Source: Paraktedonobacter sp964250225 | Lineage (GTDB): Bacteria; Chloroflexota; Ktedonobacteria; Ktedonobacterales; Ktedonobacteraceae | Assembly: GCA_964250225.1 (NCBI GenBank) | Contig: CAXUEY010000107.1 | Span: 1 to 20,907, forward strand | Direction: 5' to 3' | DNA length: 20,907 bases | Shown here: positions 1-7,831 of the stretch, piece after piece | How positions within the stretch are numbered: position 1 is the first letter of the stretch | How the letters are laid out: every line of letters starts with the position of its first letter | The notes under the pieces: generated by a model | The model's input: only the letters and a program-made list of their open reading frames with translations | The model's database searches: none | What the model was told of the DNA's origin: nothing | Program-made: the position numbers and the translations under genes

Positions 1-305
1 GAATACGCATGAGGTAATTGATCCAATCAGAATTGGCATCTATACCCGCTTTTTGCAATTCGTTGATGATATCCTGAACTACTTGCGCTTCTTCGGGGGT
101 CAGGTTTCGTGGTTTCGGGAGTTGAGCAGCTTGAGGAACAGTGATAACAATGGGTTGTGCGACGTGGCCAGTCAGCGCCTGTGCAACGATCAAAATGGCG
201 AGCACCTAACTGCGTCACCAGATCTTGCAGCGCGCTCTGTATGTCCAGATGTACCTGCGCCTGCTTGCCAAAGCGATCCTCAGGCGGAACTTCGATTTTT
301 GCCAT
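1..305 (-). pseudogene. frameshifted small gene, truncated by the window edge
   Basis: I do not recognise the family. The reading begins at ATG 305 (MAKIEVPPEDRFGKQ...) behind an AAAGGA ribosome binding site about 8 bases upstream. It is plausible protein to about residue 34 (LVTQL), near base 205. After that the original frame turns into Cys/Arg/Ser-rich nonsense (it stops at 27). A frame starting at GTG 205 gives sensible sequence, VLAILIVAQALTG, then a Pro-rich stretch and a helical LTPEEAQVVQDI segment that stays open to base 2. The second frame has a TAG immediately before GTG 205. One reading is a single-base indel in a gene for a small protein, possibly with a hydrophobic segment. The alternative is two overlapping genes or a sequencing error. 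The gene is divergent from the TPR gene at 519. Confidence 0.5.
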
Positions 306-362
306 CCATCGTATCCTTTCGTGGGAGATATTTGCTATATGATTCTTTGATCGATATAGCGA

Positions 363-391
363 AATATAACAGGAAGTGAGCGAAATGTCTA
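363..391 (-). promoter_or_regulatory. sigma-70-like promoter for the leftward gene at 305
   Basis: On the minus strand TAGACA (391-386) is followed after exactly 17 bases by TATATT (368-363), each one mismatch from consensus. It lies about 58 bases before ATG 305. Between it and the start is an inverted repeat GCTATAT (334-340) / ATATAGC (354-360) that could be an operator. The rest of 306-518 shows nothing else I can support. Confidence 0.45.
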
Positions 392-518
392 GTGCTTTGA
401 GACTACTCGGCACCAACCTTGCTCGACTGCCCTTGCGCCGCGTGATACAATCTTGAACGGACATACAATACATTCTCCCGCGAGAACTTCTCCCGATTTG
501 AGGTCAGGATAAACATTC

Positions 519-2765
519 ATGACGACGAAAAAAGATACACAGCCTCAATTGTCCGCGGACGACGAGGCGCAGATCCAGGCGGTGCTTGAGCGCCGCCAGG
601 CGATTGCCGCGGAGTTGCACGCCAGTACCAGCCAGCGGCAGGCGGAAGAGGCGCTGGCCTCCGCGTTTACGTTGAGCGAACCCACACAGATGGCGCTGCT
701 GAAACGTCTAACAGGCGCGCGCGATACCGAGGCCGCTGATCTCCTGCTGGCCCTGCACGAGCTGGCCCCGGAGAAGACGGTGCGCAAAGAGGCGCGACGG
801 GCGTTGATCCAACTGGCGGGCGCGAAGATTTACCCCAGCTGGTCGAGCGAGCCGGAGCCGGGCGCGGGCGTGCTAGGGGTCGAGAATGCCCCACGTTTCT
901 GGAAGGGTGTGGTGCCGCAGATCCGCGAGACGGGCGAGATGCAGGTGACGCTCTGCTGGGAGCAGGGGTTTCAGTACGATGAAGCGCGCATGATGTCGTT
1001 CCAGCTCGATTTCTGGCGCGAGGGCGTCAAAGATTTCTTTACCGAGGTGGGCAGCAAACACAAGATCGAGGAGCGCATGAAAAGTCTGCAAGAGTCCACG
1101 CGCAGACTTGAGGCTGAGGCGGGCACGACGCCGGCGGTCTTCGTCGATTGCACGCTGGCGGAGGGACGGCGTTTGCTGAATGAGGCGCTGGCGGCCAATC
1201 GCTGGCGCAAGACGGAGCCGCACAAGGATTTTCGCCATCATTTGCCGCTAATCCAGCAACTGGTCCTGCACGCTCAGGATGCGGGCGAGGACCGTGGCCG
1301 CGCGTTTATCGCGCGTGATCTGGAGCCGGATATGGTGGCCGCTAACTTTGCCGGTGGCTGGTCGATGGGCGACTACGGGCTGTGCTACGATCTGCTGACC
1401 GATACCAATCCTCTGCGCGAGGGGCACACCCGCGATGAGTGGAGCGAGCTGCGACGCGCGTGGCACGACGAGGCACATCCAGCCCGCTTTGAGATGTATT
1501 TCATGAATGAACGCGAGCAGGCACCCAAATCGACGCTCTGGCTGCCCAATTCCGCAATCAATACGCGCGCGACCACAGCGCGTGAGATGGAACTGGGCTG
1601 GTCGCTGGAACTGGTGGAGACGCAGCTCAGTGGCACCCTGCCGGAGATGCCGATGGGTACGGCGGTCTACAAAGAGACGGGCCGTCACTGGTTCTGGACT
1701 GTCTTCACGCTGGCCGAAGAGAATGGCGTGTGGCGCATCTCGCGTATCACCGACGAGGGCGCGGCTGTGCAGAGCCTGCCGCAAAACGAGTTGCAGAAGC
1801 GCATTGCCGAACACTCTGAACATATCCAGCAAATTATGAGCGAGCACCAGCCAGGCGAACCCGGCGGCCAGCAATTTTTTGACGAGCTGATCCGGCGCAT
1901 CTGGCAGGCTATCTCGCTTGATGATGCCCTGTTGGTGCGCAATCCACAGGATAAAGCGGTCTACGAGGATGCCTATGGACGCGCCATGAGCGTGCGGGCG
2001 GTGGAACGGGCGCTGGTCTATGCCGATGCCCTGGTCACGCGGCTGCCGGATGACCCCGATTATGTAATGGCGCAGCAACGTTTGGGCGCGGTCCAGGTGG
2101 CGCTGGGCGAGCGCTTCGAGTCGCTGGGCCTGGCAGAACAGGCTGCGCACTTTGTGACGCTGGGCGAGGAGACCCTGCGCGGCACGCTGACCGAGGATCA
2201 GCCGTTGGGCTATCTGCTGCTGGCCGAGCTGCTCATCAGCCGCGAACGCTACGATGAGGCCGAGGAACTTCTGCTAAAGGCCCGCGAACTGGCCGAGGAG
2301 CTTGAGGTGCAGGCGCAGATCGAATTTGACCTGGCCAGCCTCGCGATGGAACGCAAACACTTTACTGACGCGCAACGCTACCTGGAGCACCTGGCCGAGA
2401 TCGCGCCCGACTATCCCGACCTGTGGCTGACTCTGGGCATCGTGCAGGGCCACCAGCACAACTATCCCGAAGCCGAGGTGTATTTTAAACGCGCCATCGA
2501 GGAGAATCCGACGGACCTCCAGGCCTATACCCAGTTGAACGCGCTCTATATGGAGCAGCGCGAGTTCGATAAGGCTCGCGATATCCTGGCTCAGGGCATC
2601 GGCGCTTTACCGCAGTCCGCGCACCTGCGCGCCCTGATGAGCGCGGTCTACCTTGAGAAGAACGACAGACGGCGCGCGCTGGAATACCTGAATGAGGCCG
2701 AACGTCTGAACCCTGAATTGGAGATCGTGCAGGCGTTGCGTTCGTACATGAAACAATCATCATGA
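519..2765 (+). CDS. TPR-repeat protein with HEAT-like and NTF2-like regions
   Basis: A 748-residue soluble protein without signal peptide or membrane segment. Residues about 1-105 are helical and end in a HEAT-like stretch (ADLLLALHELAPEKTVRKEA). Residues about 266-414 look like an NTF2/SnoaL-type fold: a W-S-M-GDYGLCYDLL start, then DEWSELRRAWHDEA, ending in VFTLAEENGVWRISRI. Residues about 560-735 are tandem tetratricopeptide repeats, for example RYDEAEELLLKARELAEE and NYPEAEVYFKRAIEENPTDL. TPRs mediate protein-protein contacts. No catalytic motif is visible and I cannot name the partner. The start is ATG 519 with a weak AGGAT about 9 bases upstream. Its TGA overlaps the ATG of the next gene (ATGA at 2762-2765), so the two are probably translationally coupled. 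Confidence 0.8.
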   Translation: MTTKKDTQPQLSADDEAQIQAVLERRQAIAAELHASTSQRQAEEALASAFTLSEPTQMALLKRLTGARDTEAADLLLALHELAPEKTVRKEARRALIQLAGAKIYPSWSSEPEPGAGVLGVENAPRFWKGVVPQIRETGEMQVTLCWEQGFQYDEARMMSFQLDFWREGVKDFFTEVGSKHKIEERMKSLQESTRRLEAEAGTTPAVFVDCTLAEGRRLLNEALAANRWRKTEPHKDFRHHLPLIQQLVLHAQDAGEDRGRAFIARDLEPDMVAANFAGGWSMGDYGLCYDLLTDTNPLREGHTRDEWSELRRAWHDEAHPARFEMYFMNEREQAPKSTLWLPNSAINTRATTAREMELGWSLELVETQLSGTLPEMPMGTAVYKETGRHWFWTVFTLAEENGVWRISRITDEGAAVQSLPQNELQKRIAEHSEHIQQIMSEHQPGEPGGQQFFDELIRRIWQAISLDDALLVRNPQDKAVYEDAYGRAMSVRAVERALVYADALVTRLPDDPDYVMAQQRLGAVQVALGERFESLGLAEQAAHFVTLGEETLRGTLTEDQPLGYLLLAELLISRERYDEAEELLLKARELAEELEVQAQIEFDLASLAMERKHFTDAQRYLEHLAEIAPDYPDLWLTLGIVQGHQHNYPEAEVYFKRAIEENPTDLQAYTQLNALYMEQREFDKARDILAQGIGALPQSAHLRALMSAVYLEKNDRRRALEYLNEAERLNPELEIVQALRSYMKQSS

Positions 2766-4144
2766 GAGAAGAGCGACCCGTCACTCAGCATACCGTCACC
2801 CTGGGAGCGCTGACGCACGCGGGCCTGGCCACGGCGCAGATCAGCGAGCCAGGACCGGACGGTGAGCCGCGCGCGACAACGCTCGCGGTACCCGCCGGTC
2901 TGCCCGGTGAGCGCGTGACGATTGCGGTGGAGGCCGCCGCTACGCCGCCGAAGAGACACAGACGCCACTGGAAGCCCTTTCCGCGCCGGGTGGCGATTAC
3001 AGAGATTCACGAAGCGTCGCCGCTGCGTATTGAGGCGCGTTGCCCGGTCTTCGGCATCTGTGGCGGCTGTCAGTTGCAGCATCTCCAGTACCGGGCTCAG
3101 TTGGAGTGGAAACGCGAGGTCGCGCGCGAACTGTTGCGCCAGATCGGTCGGTTTGAGCAGCCACCCCTGCTCGACACGGTGCCCTGCGACGACCCCTGGC
3201 ACTATCGCAACCAGATGCGCTTCTCAGTCAACCGCGAGGGCCAGCCCGGTCTGACGGCGCGTGGCACGCATCGTGTGCTGCCGCTAACCCATTGCCCGAT
3301 TGCCCACGAGTCGATCAACACGGCCCTGGACATCTTCAGCCAGCAGGTCAACCCGCGTCCACAGGTGCTGGTGCGCTGCGGCTCCGCGACCCGTCAGATG
3401 CTCATTCAGCCCCAACAGTCCCCTGAAGTGGTCGCGCAACTGGCCAGCGCGGGCCTGGAGGTGCGCGAGGAGACGATGGAGGAGCAGTTGCGCGGCGAGA
3501 CTTTTCGTATCCGCCCCAGCTCGTTCTTCCAGACCAATACCGCGCAGGCCGAGAAAATGGCGCAGATGGTTCTGGCTGGCCTCTTCCCTACCAACATATC
3601 CACGTCATCCGACGAGACGCATTCTATCGCCACCAACGTTTTCACGCCGCCTGACAGCAGCCATCCTACCACTACCAACGCTCCTCCCACCTCCAACGAG
3701 GAGACGCATCCCGTCACCGTCATCGACGCTTATTGCGGGGTCGGCACGTTCGCGTTGATGCTGGCGCGGCGCGCTGGACGCGTGATCGCCATTGAAGAAT
3801 CGGCCAGCTCGATCAAGGATGCGCGCCGGAATACCCGCGAGGTGGAGAACATCGAGATCTTGCAGGGCAAAGTCGAAGATCTGCTACCCACGCTCGCCGG
3901 GCAGGTGGACGGCCTGGTCATCGACCCACCGCGCGCGGGCTGTCAGCGCCCCGTTCTGGAGGCCCTGGCGCGCAACCCCGTCACACGCATCGTCTACGTC
4001 TCCTGCGATCCCACAACGCTGGCACGCGATTTGCATATCCTCTGCCACGAATACGCCGCTTATGAACTGGTCTCCGTGCGGCCGCTGGATATGTTCCCCC
4101 AGACGGCGCATATTGAGAGCGTGGCGTGTTTGGTGAGGAGTTAG
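2762..4144 (+). CDS. rlmD: RlmD/TrmA-family RNA (uracil-5-)-methyltransferase
   Basis: A 460-residue SAM-dependent enzyme expected to make 5-methyluridine in RNA (23S rRNA in the RlmD/RumA branch). An N-terminal TRAM-like beta domain spans about residues 8-85. The 4Fe-4S cysteines follow the family pattern: C94, C100, C103 and C178. The SAM site is DAYCGVGTF at 322-330, followed by a VIAIEES strand and the DPPRAG motif at 388-393. The catalytic nucleophile is C415 in YVSCDPTT, and the C-terminal LDMFPQTAHIESV (442-454) is typical. Residues about 276-318 form a Ser/Thr/Pro-rich insertion between the RNA-binding part and the SAM motif that most family members lack. The start overlaps the TPR gene stop. 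RlmD, RlmC and TrmA orthologues are hard to separate from sequence alone, so the symbol is tentative. Confidence 0.88.
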   Translation: MREERPVTQHTVTLGALTHAGLATAQISEPGPDGEPRATTLAVPAGLPGERVTIAVEAAATPPKRHRRHWKPFPRRVAITEIHEASPLRIEARCPVFGICGGCQLQHLQYRAQLEWKREVARELLRQIGRFEQPPLLDTVPCDDPWHYRNQMRFSVNREGQPGLTARGTHRVLPLTHCPIAHESINTALDIFSQQVNPRPQVLVRCGSATRQMLIQPQQSPEVVAQLASAGLEVREETMEEQLRGETFRIRPSSFFQTNTAQAEKMAQMVLAGLFPTNISTSSDETHSIATNVFTPPDSSHPTTTNAPPTSNEETHPVTVIDAYCGVGTFALMLARRAGRVIAIEESASSIKDARRNTREVENIEILQGKVEDLLPTLAGQVDGLVIDPPRAGCQRPVLEALARNPVTRIVYVSCDPTTLARDLHILCHEYAAYELVSVRPLDMFPQTAHIESVACLVRS

Positions 4145-4189
4145 CCCACCAGGGAGGCACCCTCGCGCCCGCCCTGGGGCTGGATGCTA

Positions 4190-4195
4190 TATAAT
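4190..4195 (+). promoter_or_regulatory. candidate -10 box for the LLM oxidoreductase gene
   Basis: A perfect TATAAT lies 57 bases before ATG 4252, in the short gap after the methyltransferase gene. No convincing -35 hexamer is present 16-18 bases upstream. The gap also holds a weak CCAGGG/CCCTGG inverted repeat (4149-4177) without a T-run. Confidence 0.35.
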
Positions 4196-4251
4196 AGAGC
4201 ATGCAAGCAGTATTGCTCACAATTTTTTGAGAAGAAGGATGGACGCTTTTG

Positions 4252-5313
4252 ATGACGACAGACTCCACCACACCCACACGCGCCTATGCCAGCAAAATCG
4301 GCCTGGTCGCCGATTCGCCGAATTTTCCCTCCGCCTGGGAACAGGTGATGGAAAAGGTCAAAATTGCGGACCGCCTGGGCTACGATTCGATCTGGCTCGG
4401 TGAGTCCTGGGGCTATGAACTCTTTACTTCGATGGCCGACCTGGTGCGCGTGACCAGCCGCATCAAGATCGGCGCGGGCATCGCCAATATTTTCTCACGT
4501 TCGCCCGCGTTGATCGCCAGTACCGCGGCCACGCTGGACGAGCGTTCCGGTGGGCGCATTGTCCTCGGCCTCGGTCCCTCCGGCGCCAATGTCATCGAGC
4601 ACTGGCATGGCGTGCCATTTCAGAAACCCGTGCGGCGGACGCGAGAATATGTCGAGATTATTCGCATGATCCTGCGCGGCGAGAAGCTGGTCTATCACGG
4701 CGAGATGTTCAATCTCGAACGCGGCTTCAAATTGCGCTTCACCCCCCCGCGAGCGGATCTGCCCATCTATATCGCGGCGATGGGACCGAAAAACGTCGTG
4801 CAGAGCGGCGAGATCTCCGATGGCGTCCTGCCCGTCTACTGGCCCGGCACCAAATGGGGCGAACTGCGCCAACAGCTTGATGAAGGCGCGGCCCTCGCCG
4901 GACGGCCCCCCCATAGCGCGGCCATTGCGCCCTACCTGACCAGCGCCATTCTGGACGAGAACATGGACGAGGAGCAGCGCGCCGCTATACGCTTTGCCGC
5001 CTCCTCGCCGCTGGCCTATTATATCGGCAAAATGGGCGTCTACTACGCGCAGATGCTCACGCGCAACGGCTTCGGCGCGGACGTTGAGGCGGTCCAGGCT
5101 GGCTGGAAAACGGGCATGAAAAGCGCCATCGACGCGGTCTCGCCCGAACTTTTCAACGCCACGACCCTCATGGGCACGCCCACCGAGATCGTCGCTCGCC
5201 TCGATCAATGGGTTGCAGCCGGCGTCGATGAGCCACTTATCAGCATGCCTGGGGGCACCGTCGCTGAGGCGGAGGGACAGCTTGGCACATTAATGCAGGC
5301 GCTGCGTTCATAA
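4252..5313 (+). CDS. LLM-class F420-dependent oxidoreductase
   Basis: A 353-residue luciferase-like (alpha/beta)8 oxidoreductase. It has the family's N-terminal KIGLVADSPNF strand, the ADRLGYDSIWLGESWG segment, the RIKIGAGIANIFSRSPALIA region that lines the cofactor pocket, and LDERSGGRIVLGLGPSG. The middle RREYVEIIR-type helix and the YHGEMFNL motif recall the coenzyme F420-dependent methylene-tetrahydromethanopterin-reductase-like branch, and IYIAAMGPKNV is conserved. It likely transfers hydride between F420H2 (less likely FMNH2) and an unknown small molecule in the cytoplasm. The start is ATG 4252, 12 bases after AAGGA at 4235-4239; an in-frame TTG at 4249 is possible. It has its own upstream -10 box and a downstream hairpin, so it is probably monocistronic. 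Confidence 0.88.
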   Translation: MTTDSTTPTRAYASKIGLVADSPNFPSAWEQVMEKVKIADRLGYDSIWLGESWGYELFTSMADLVRVTSRIKIGAGIANIFSRSPALIASTAATLDERSGGRIVLGLGPSGANVIEHWHGVPFQKPVRRTREYVEIIRMILRGEKLVYHGEMFNLERGFKLRFTPPRADLPIYIAAMGPKNVVQSGEISDGVLPVYWPGTKWGELRQQLDEGAALAGRPPHSAAIAPYLTSAILDENMDEEQRAAIRFAASSPLAYYIGKMGVYYAQMLTRNGFGADVEAVQAGWKTGMKSAIDAVSPELFNATTLMGTPTEIVARLDQWVAAGVDEPLISMPGGTVAEAEGQLGTLMQALRS

Positions 5314-5326
5314 TCACATACGATGA

Positions 5327-5378
5327 GGAGAGCGGGCACGAGCAGGACGACCCTCTTGCCCCTGCTCGCCATCTCTCC
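5327..5378 (+). terminator. possible terminator hairpin after the LLM gene
   Basis: Nested arms GGAGAG (5327-5332) / CTCTCC (5373-5378) and CGAGCAGG (5339-5346) / CCTGCTCG (5361-5368) can fold just after the stop at 5313. The T-run that follows is weak, so termination is uncertain. Confidence 0.35.
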
Positions 5379-5441
5379 AATCTTTATCAAGGCCGATTCC
5401 CGCGTGCCCAATACGGCACATTAACACCGACCCCCTACCCA

Positions 5442-5690
5442 TGATACCATGATACCAATTGCCACTGATCCGGCTTCAGAGGCCATGTTAATCCGGTATC
5501 CTTGATATGATACCAATGATACCATTCTGCAGCTGAAAAACAAAAATGGCCTGAATATTCTATCTATAATAGATACTTGTGTCCCCTATGATGGACATCG
5601 GTATCATTGGTATCATTGGTATCATTGGTATGTAACCGGATTAACATGGCCTCTGGAGACATTTTAGTGGCAATTGGTATCATGGTATCA
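5442..5690. repeat. long interrupted inverted repeat carrying GATACC hexamers
   Basis: Two separate perfect inverted pairs form one symmetric structure. Bases 5442-5466 are the exact reverse complement of 5666-5690 (25 bases), and 5477-5497 of 5635-5655 (21 bases). The two stems are separated by unlike 10-base spacers of equal length (5467-5476 and 5656-5665). The 137-base centre holds further inverted copies of the hexamer GATACC. In total I count ten GATACC/GGTATC hexamers, at 5443, 5451, 5495, 5509, 5518, 5600, 5609, 5618, 5676 and 5684. The region is AT-richer than its surroundings and has no credible gene. It abuts the terminator of the primase-helicase operon. Iteron-type replication origin, recombination site or binding array for the element's own protein are all possible. 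Confidence 0.85.
5600..5631. repeat. 9-base tandem repeat GGTATCATT
   Basis: Three exact copies of GGTATCATT (5600-5608, 5609-5617, 5618-5626) and a partial fourth (GGTAT) lie inside the right half of the inverted repeat. Two 9-base copies in the opposite sense (GATACCAAT, GATACCATT-like) start at 5509 and 5518 in the left half. The 9-base period gives a turning array on the helix, as in some protein-binding iterons. Confidence 0.85.
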
Positions 5691-5751
5691 GGAATAGAGG
5701 TAGATATTGATGGTGACGCTGAGTTTTTGGGAGGAGGAAGATAAAGATAGC

Positions 5752-5795
5752 TTAAAAAAGAGCAATGCGGCAGGGTGGTTGCCTGCCGCATTGCT
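5752..5795 (-). terminator. strong intrinsic terminator of the primase-helicase operon
   Basis: Read on the minus strand, a perfect 14-base-pair stem (arms 5782-5795 and 5761-5774, 7-base loop 5775-5781) is followed directly by a run of six T (5759-5754). It begins 15 bases after the stop codon at 5810. The plus strand also has a T-rich tail after the stem (5799-5811), so it may work in both directions. Confidence 0.85.
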
Positions 5796-5809
5796 CGCTC
5801 CTTTCTTTT

Positions 5810-7831
5810 TTAACGCATGGACTGGTCTTCTGGATGGGTATCGCATGATGGGAGGGCATAGCAACCGCGCCCTTGCTTCACAATCAACCCCTCTTGCTCC
5901 ATGCGGAAGAGAGAAAGTTTGATCGCGGCACGCGGCTTCTCCAATTCCTTTGCCACCTCCGCGGGCGACATTCCCCCGTTTTTCGCCAACAGATCCAGAA
6001 TGGCCTGTTTGGACTGGCTGTGCTGACGTTCGGCGACGTTGCCGGTGCAGTGCCAGATGCAGGTCTCTTTGGCGAAGGTCAGGGCCAGTTCCTGCTCGTC
6101 GATATCGCGTCCGCTCAGGCCGAGGGTGGCCTCGACCTGGTTGCGTTCGCGATCCAGGTCGAGGAGGGTATCCGCCGCCCCTGTCAGACCGGTACTGCCG
6201 GACATGCTGTCAAAGCGGTCGGAAGTACTTTCTTTGCGCCGGTGATGCACGAGCATGAGCGTGACGTGGTGTCTGAGCGCCAGGCTTTGCAGTTCACCCA
6301 TGAGCTGGTACTCTTCCTGATAGATGTTACCTCCTTTCGTGCCAGTGTTCACGCGCAGTTTCGCCAGGGTATCGATGACGATCAGGCGCGTGTCCGGCGT
6401 GGCCAGCAGGTATGTCTCCAGGTCCTGCATACCGCCGAGGGTGAACGGTTTCCAGTCGAGCGCGCTGCCGAAGCGTTCGGGTGGCGTGCGCCCCTGAAGC
6501 AGTTTCTCGACCCGGCTCTGGAAGCGATTGGGGCTATCCTCCAGGCTGAGGTAGAGCACGCCGGACGCCTCGACGGGATAGCGGTCAAGCACCAGGCCGC
6601 CCCCGCTGGCCGTGCCCTGCGCGCAGGTGAGAGCGAGCGCGAGAGCCAGCCAGGACTTGCCCATTTTGGGTTTGCCCGCGAACAAGCAGAGTCCTTCAGG
6701 CAGCAGATTCGGCACCACCCAGAGCGTCGGGGGCAGCACGCGAGCCATCAGATCAGGCAACATGTCCACGATGGGCACGGCGGCGGGCAGCACTCCTCCA
6801 GCCGCCTCGTACTTTGCCGCGCTTTTGAGGATCGTGTGCTCGATCTCCTCGGTGGGCAGCGGTCCCTGCGCGTGTTTGCCGTTGCTGTAGCGCGCCTGGT
6901 TAATTGCCAGCAGCGCTGCGGCAATCTCGTCGAGCGCCAGGCCAGCGGTGCGCAGACGACCAACCAGGCCGATCAGAAATTGGTTCCGCGCTTCACGTAG
7001 TAGGGGCGATACGGCACCCACACCGGCTGTGGCACCTGTCGCTTGTACGTTGGCAGGCGCTTGATCACCTGGTGTTTGACCGTCTGGCGTTGGAGTGTTT
7101 TGCGTTCGGCGCGATAGTTCATACACTTCCTCCTTTTTTTGCTCGTGAACAGGGTTCTGAGAGATCAACGCCTTGCCAGCAGGCTTTTTCAAGAGCGCGA
7201 GCAAATCTGCTGGCACAGGCGACATCTCACCTATTACCGCTGTCCATTTATATTGTCCGTATTTATTGAAGCTGGGAGGCGCGACCACATAGCCGCCCTC
7301 GCCACGAGTATCGAGAAAGGCAGCGAGCTTGCCAGCCGTGTTGGGCAGTGTTTCGTCGCAGTGCATATAGTAATGCACGCCTCCGCTGCCCGTCGTCACG
7401 GTCCAGGTGTCGGTAAGTTCGCTGATGTTCACCGCAGGAACCAGGTCATCCAGGTTGGCTCCTTTGGCGAAATCCACATCGAGCACATACAGGCCGTTGC
7501 TGGCCTGCCCGGTGGCAATGCCGATATTAGCAGTGGGCCAGGTCAACCACCAGTCGCTAATCTGCTTCTTGTCAGTTGTCGCATCCTTCACGCCATTTTT
7601 CGTGCGTGGATGCTTGCCTGGTGAACTGCATGTATCGCGCCCACAACTACAGTCGCCGCATGTCACCGAATGGAGCGGAAGGACGCTCCAGCCGCGTTCA
7701 GCATATTTCAGCGCGTAGGCAACGGGAGTACGAGGTGAAATCATACGCATCTTCCTCTCTTTCCTGCGATGCTGCTGATAAAACGCTTTCCGTTTTTGAG
7801 CAAGACTGATATGCATACGTTCCTCTTTCAT
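5810..7831 (-). CDS. primase-polymerase / RepA-type helicase fusion replication protein
   Basis: A 673-residue protein likely to prime and unwind DNA at an element's own origin. Residues about 35-215 form a bifunctional primase/polymerase (Prim-Pol) domain. It has a Cys-rich start (C58, C61, C63, C68, then PGKHPR), acidic metal-binding VLDVD at 116-120, SGGVHYY at 149-155 and DTRGEGGYVVAPP at 174-186. Residues about 277-342 resemble a primase C-terminal linker. A RecA-like RepA/DnaB-type ATPase follows, with Walker A GKPKMGKS at 386-393, Walker B LIVIDTL at 483-489, and a conserved HH at 529-530. Residues about 606-662 form a winged helix (MSPAEVAKELEKPRAAIKLSL). The start at 7831 overlaps the upstream stop (ATGA). 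ATG 7816 and ATG 7750, the latter behind AGAGGAAG, are alternatives. Such fusions are typical of plasmids, phages and integrated elements. Confidence 0.88.
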   Translation of the reverse strand: MKEERMHISLAQKRKAFYQQHRRKERKMRMISPRTPVAYALKYAERGWSVLPLHSVTCGDCSCGRDTCSSPGKHPRTKNGVKDATTDKKQISDWWLTWPTANIGIATGQASNGLYVLDVDFAKGANLDDLVPAVNISELTDTWTVTTGSGGVHYYMHCDETLPNTAGKLAAFLDTRGEGGYVVAPPSFNKYGQYKWTAVIGEMSPVPADLLALLKKPAGKALISQNPVHEQKKEEVYELSRRTQNTPTPDGQTPGDQAPANVQATGATAGVGAVSPLLREARNQFLIGLVGRLRTAGLALDEIAAALLAINQARYSNGKHAQGPLPTEEIEHTILKSAAKYEAAGGVLPAAVPIVDMLPDLMARVLPPTLWVVPNLLPEGLCLFAGKPKMGKSWLALALALTCAQGTASGGGLVLDRYPVEASGVLYLSLEDSPNRFQSRVEKLLQGRTPPERFGSALDWKPFTLGGMQDLETYLLATPDTRLIVIDTLAKLRVNTGTKGGNIYQEEYQLMGELQSLALRHHVTLMLVHHRRKESTSDRFDSMSGSTGLTGAADTLLDLDRERNQVEATLGLSGRDIDEQELALTFAKETCIWHCTGNVAERQHSQSKQAILDLLAKNGGMSPAEVAKELEKPRAAIKLSLFRMEQEGLIVKQGRGCYALPSCDTHPEDQSMR

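Noticed and set aside
4249..4251. TTG as start of the LLM oxidoreductase
   Set aside because: An ATG follows immediately and is the more usual start; the difference is one residue.
5442..5690. Possible CRISPR array from repeated GATACC units
   Set aside because: Repeats are 6-9 bases, in both orientations, without spacers of even length and without cas genes.
5564..5791. Minus-strand frame of 75 codons through the inverted repeat
   Set aside because: Its Asn-Asp-Thr runs are only the translation of the 9-base tandem repeat, and it runs through the terminator.
5873..7000. Long plus-strand open frame of 375 codons
   Set aside because: It lies opposite the primase-helicase gene, whose motifs are clear, and has no protein-like motifs of its own.
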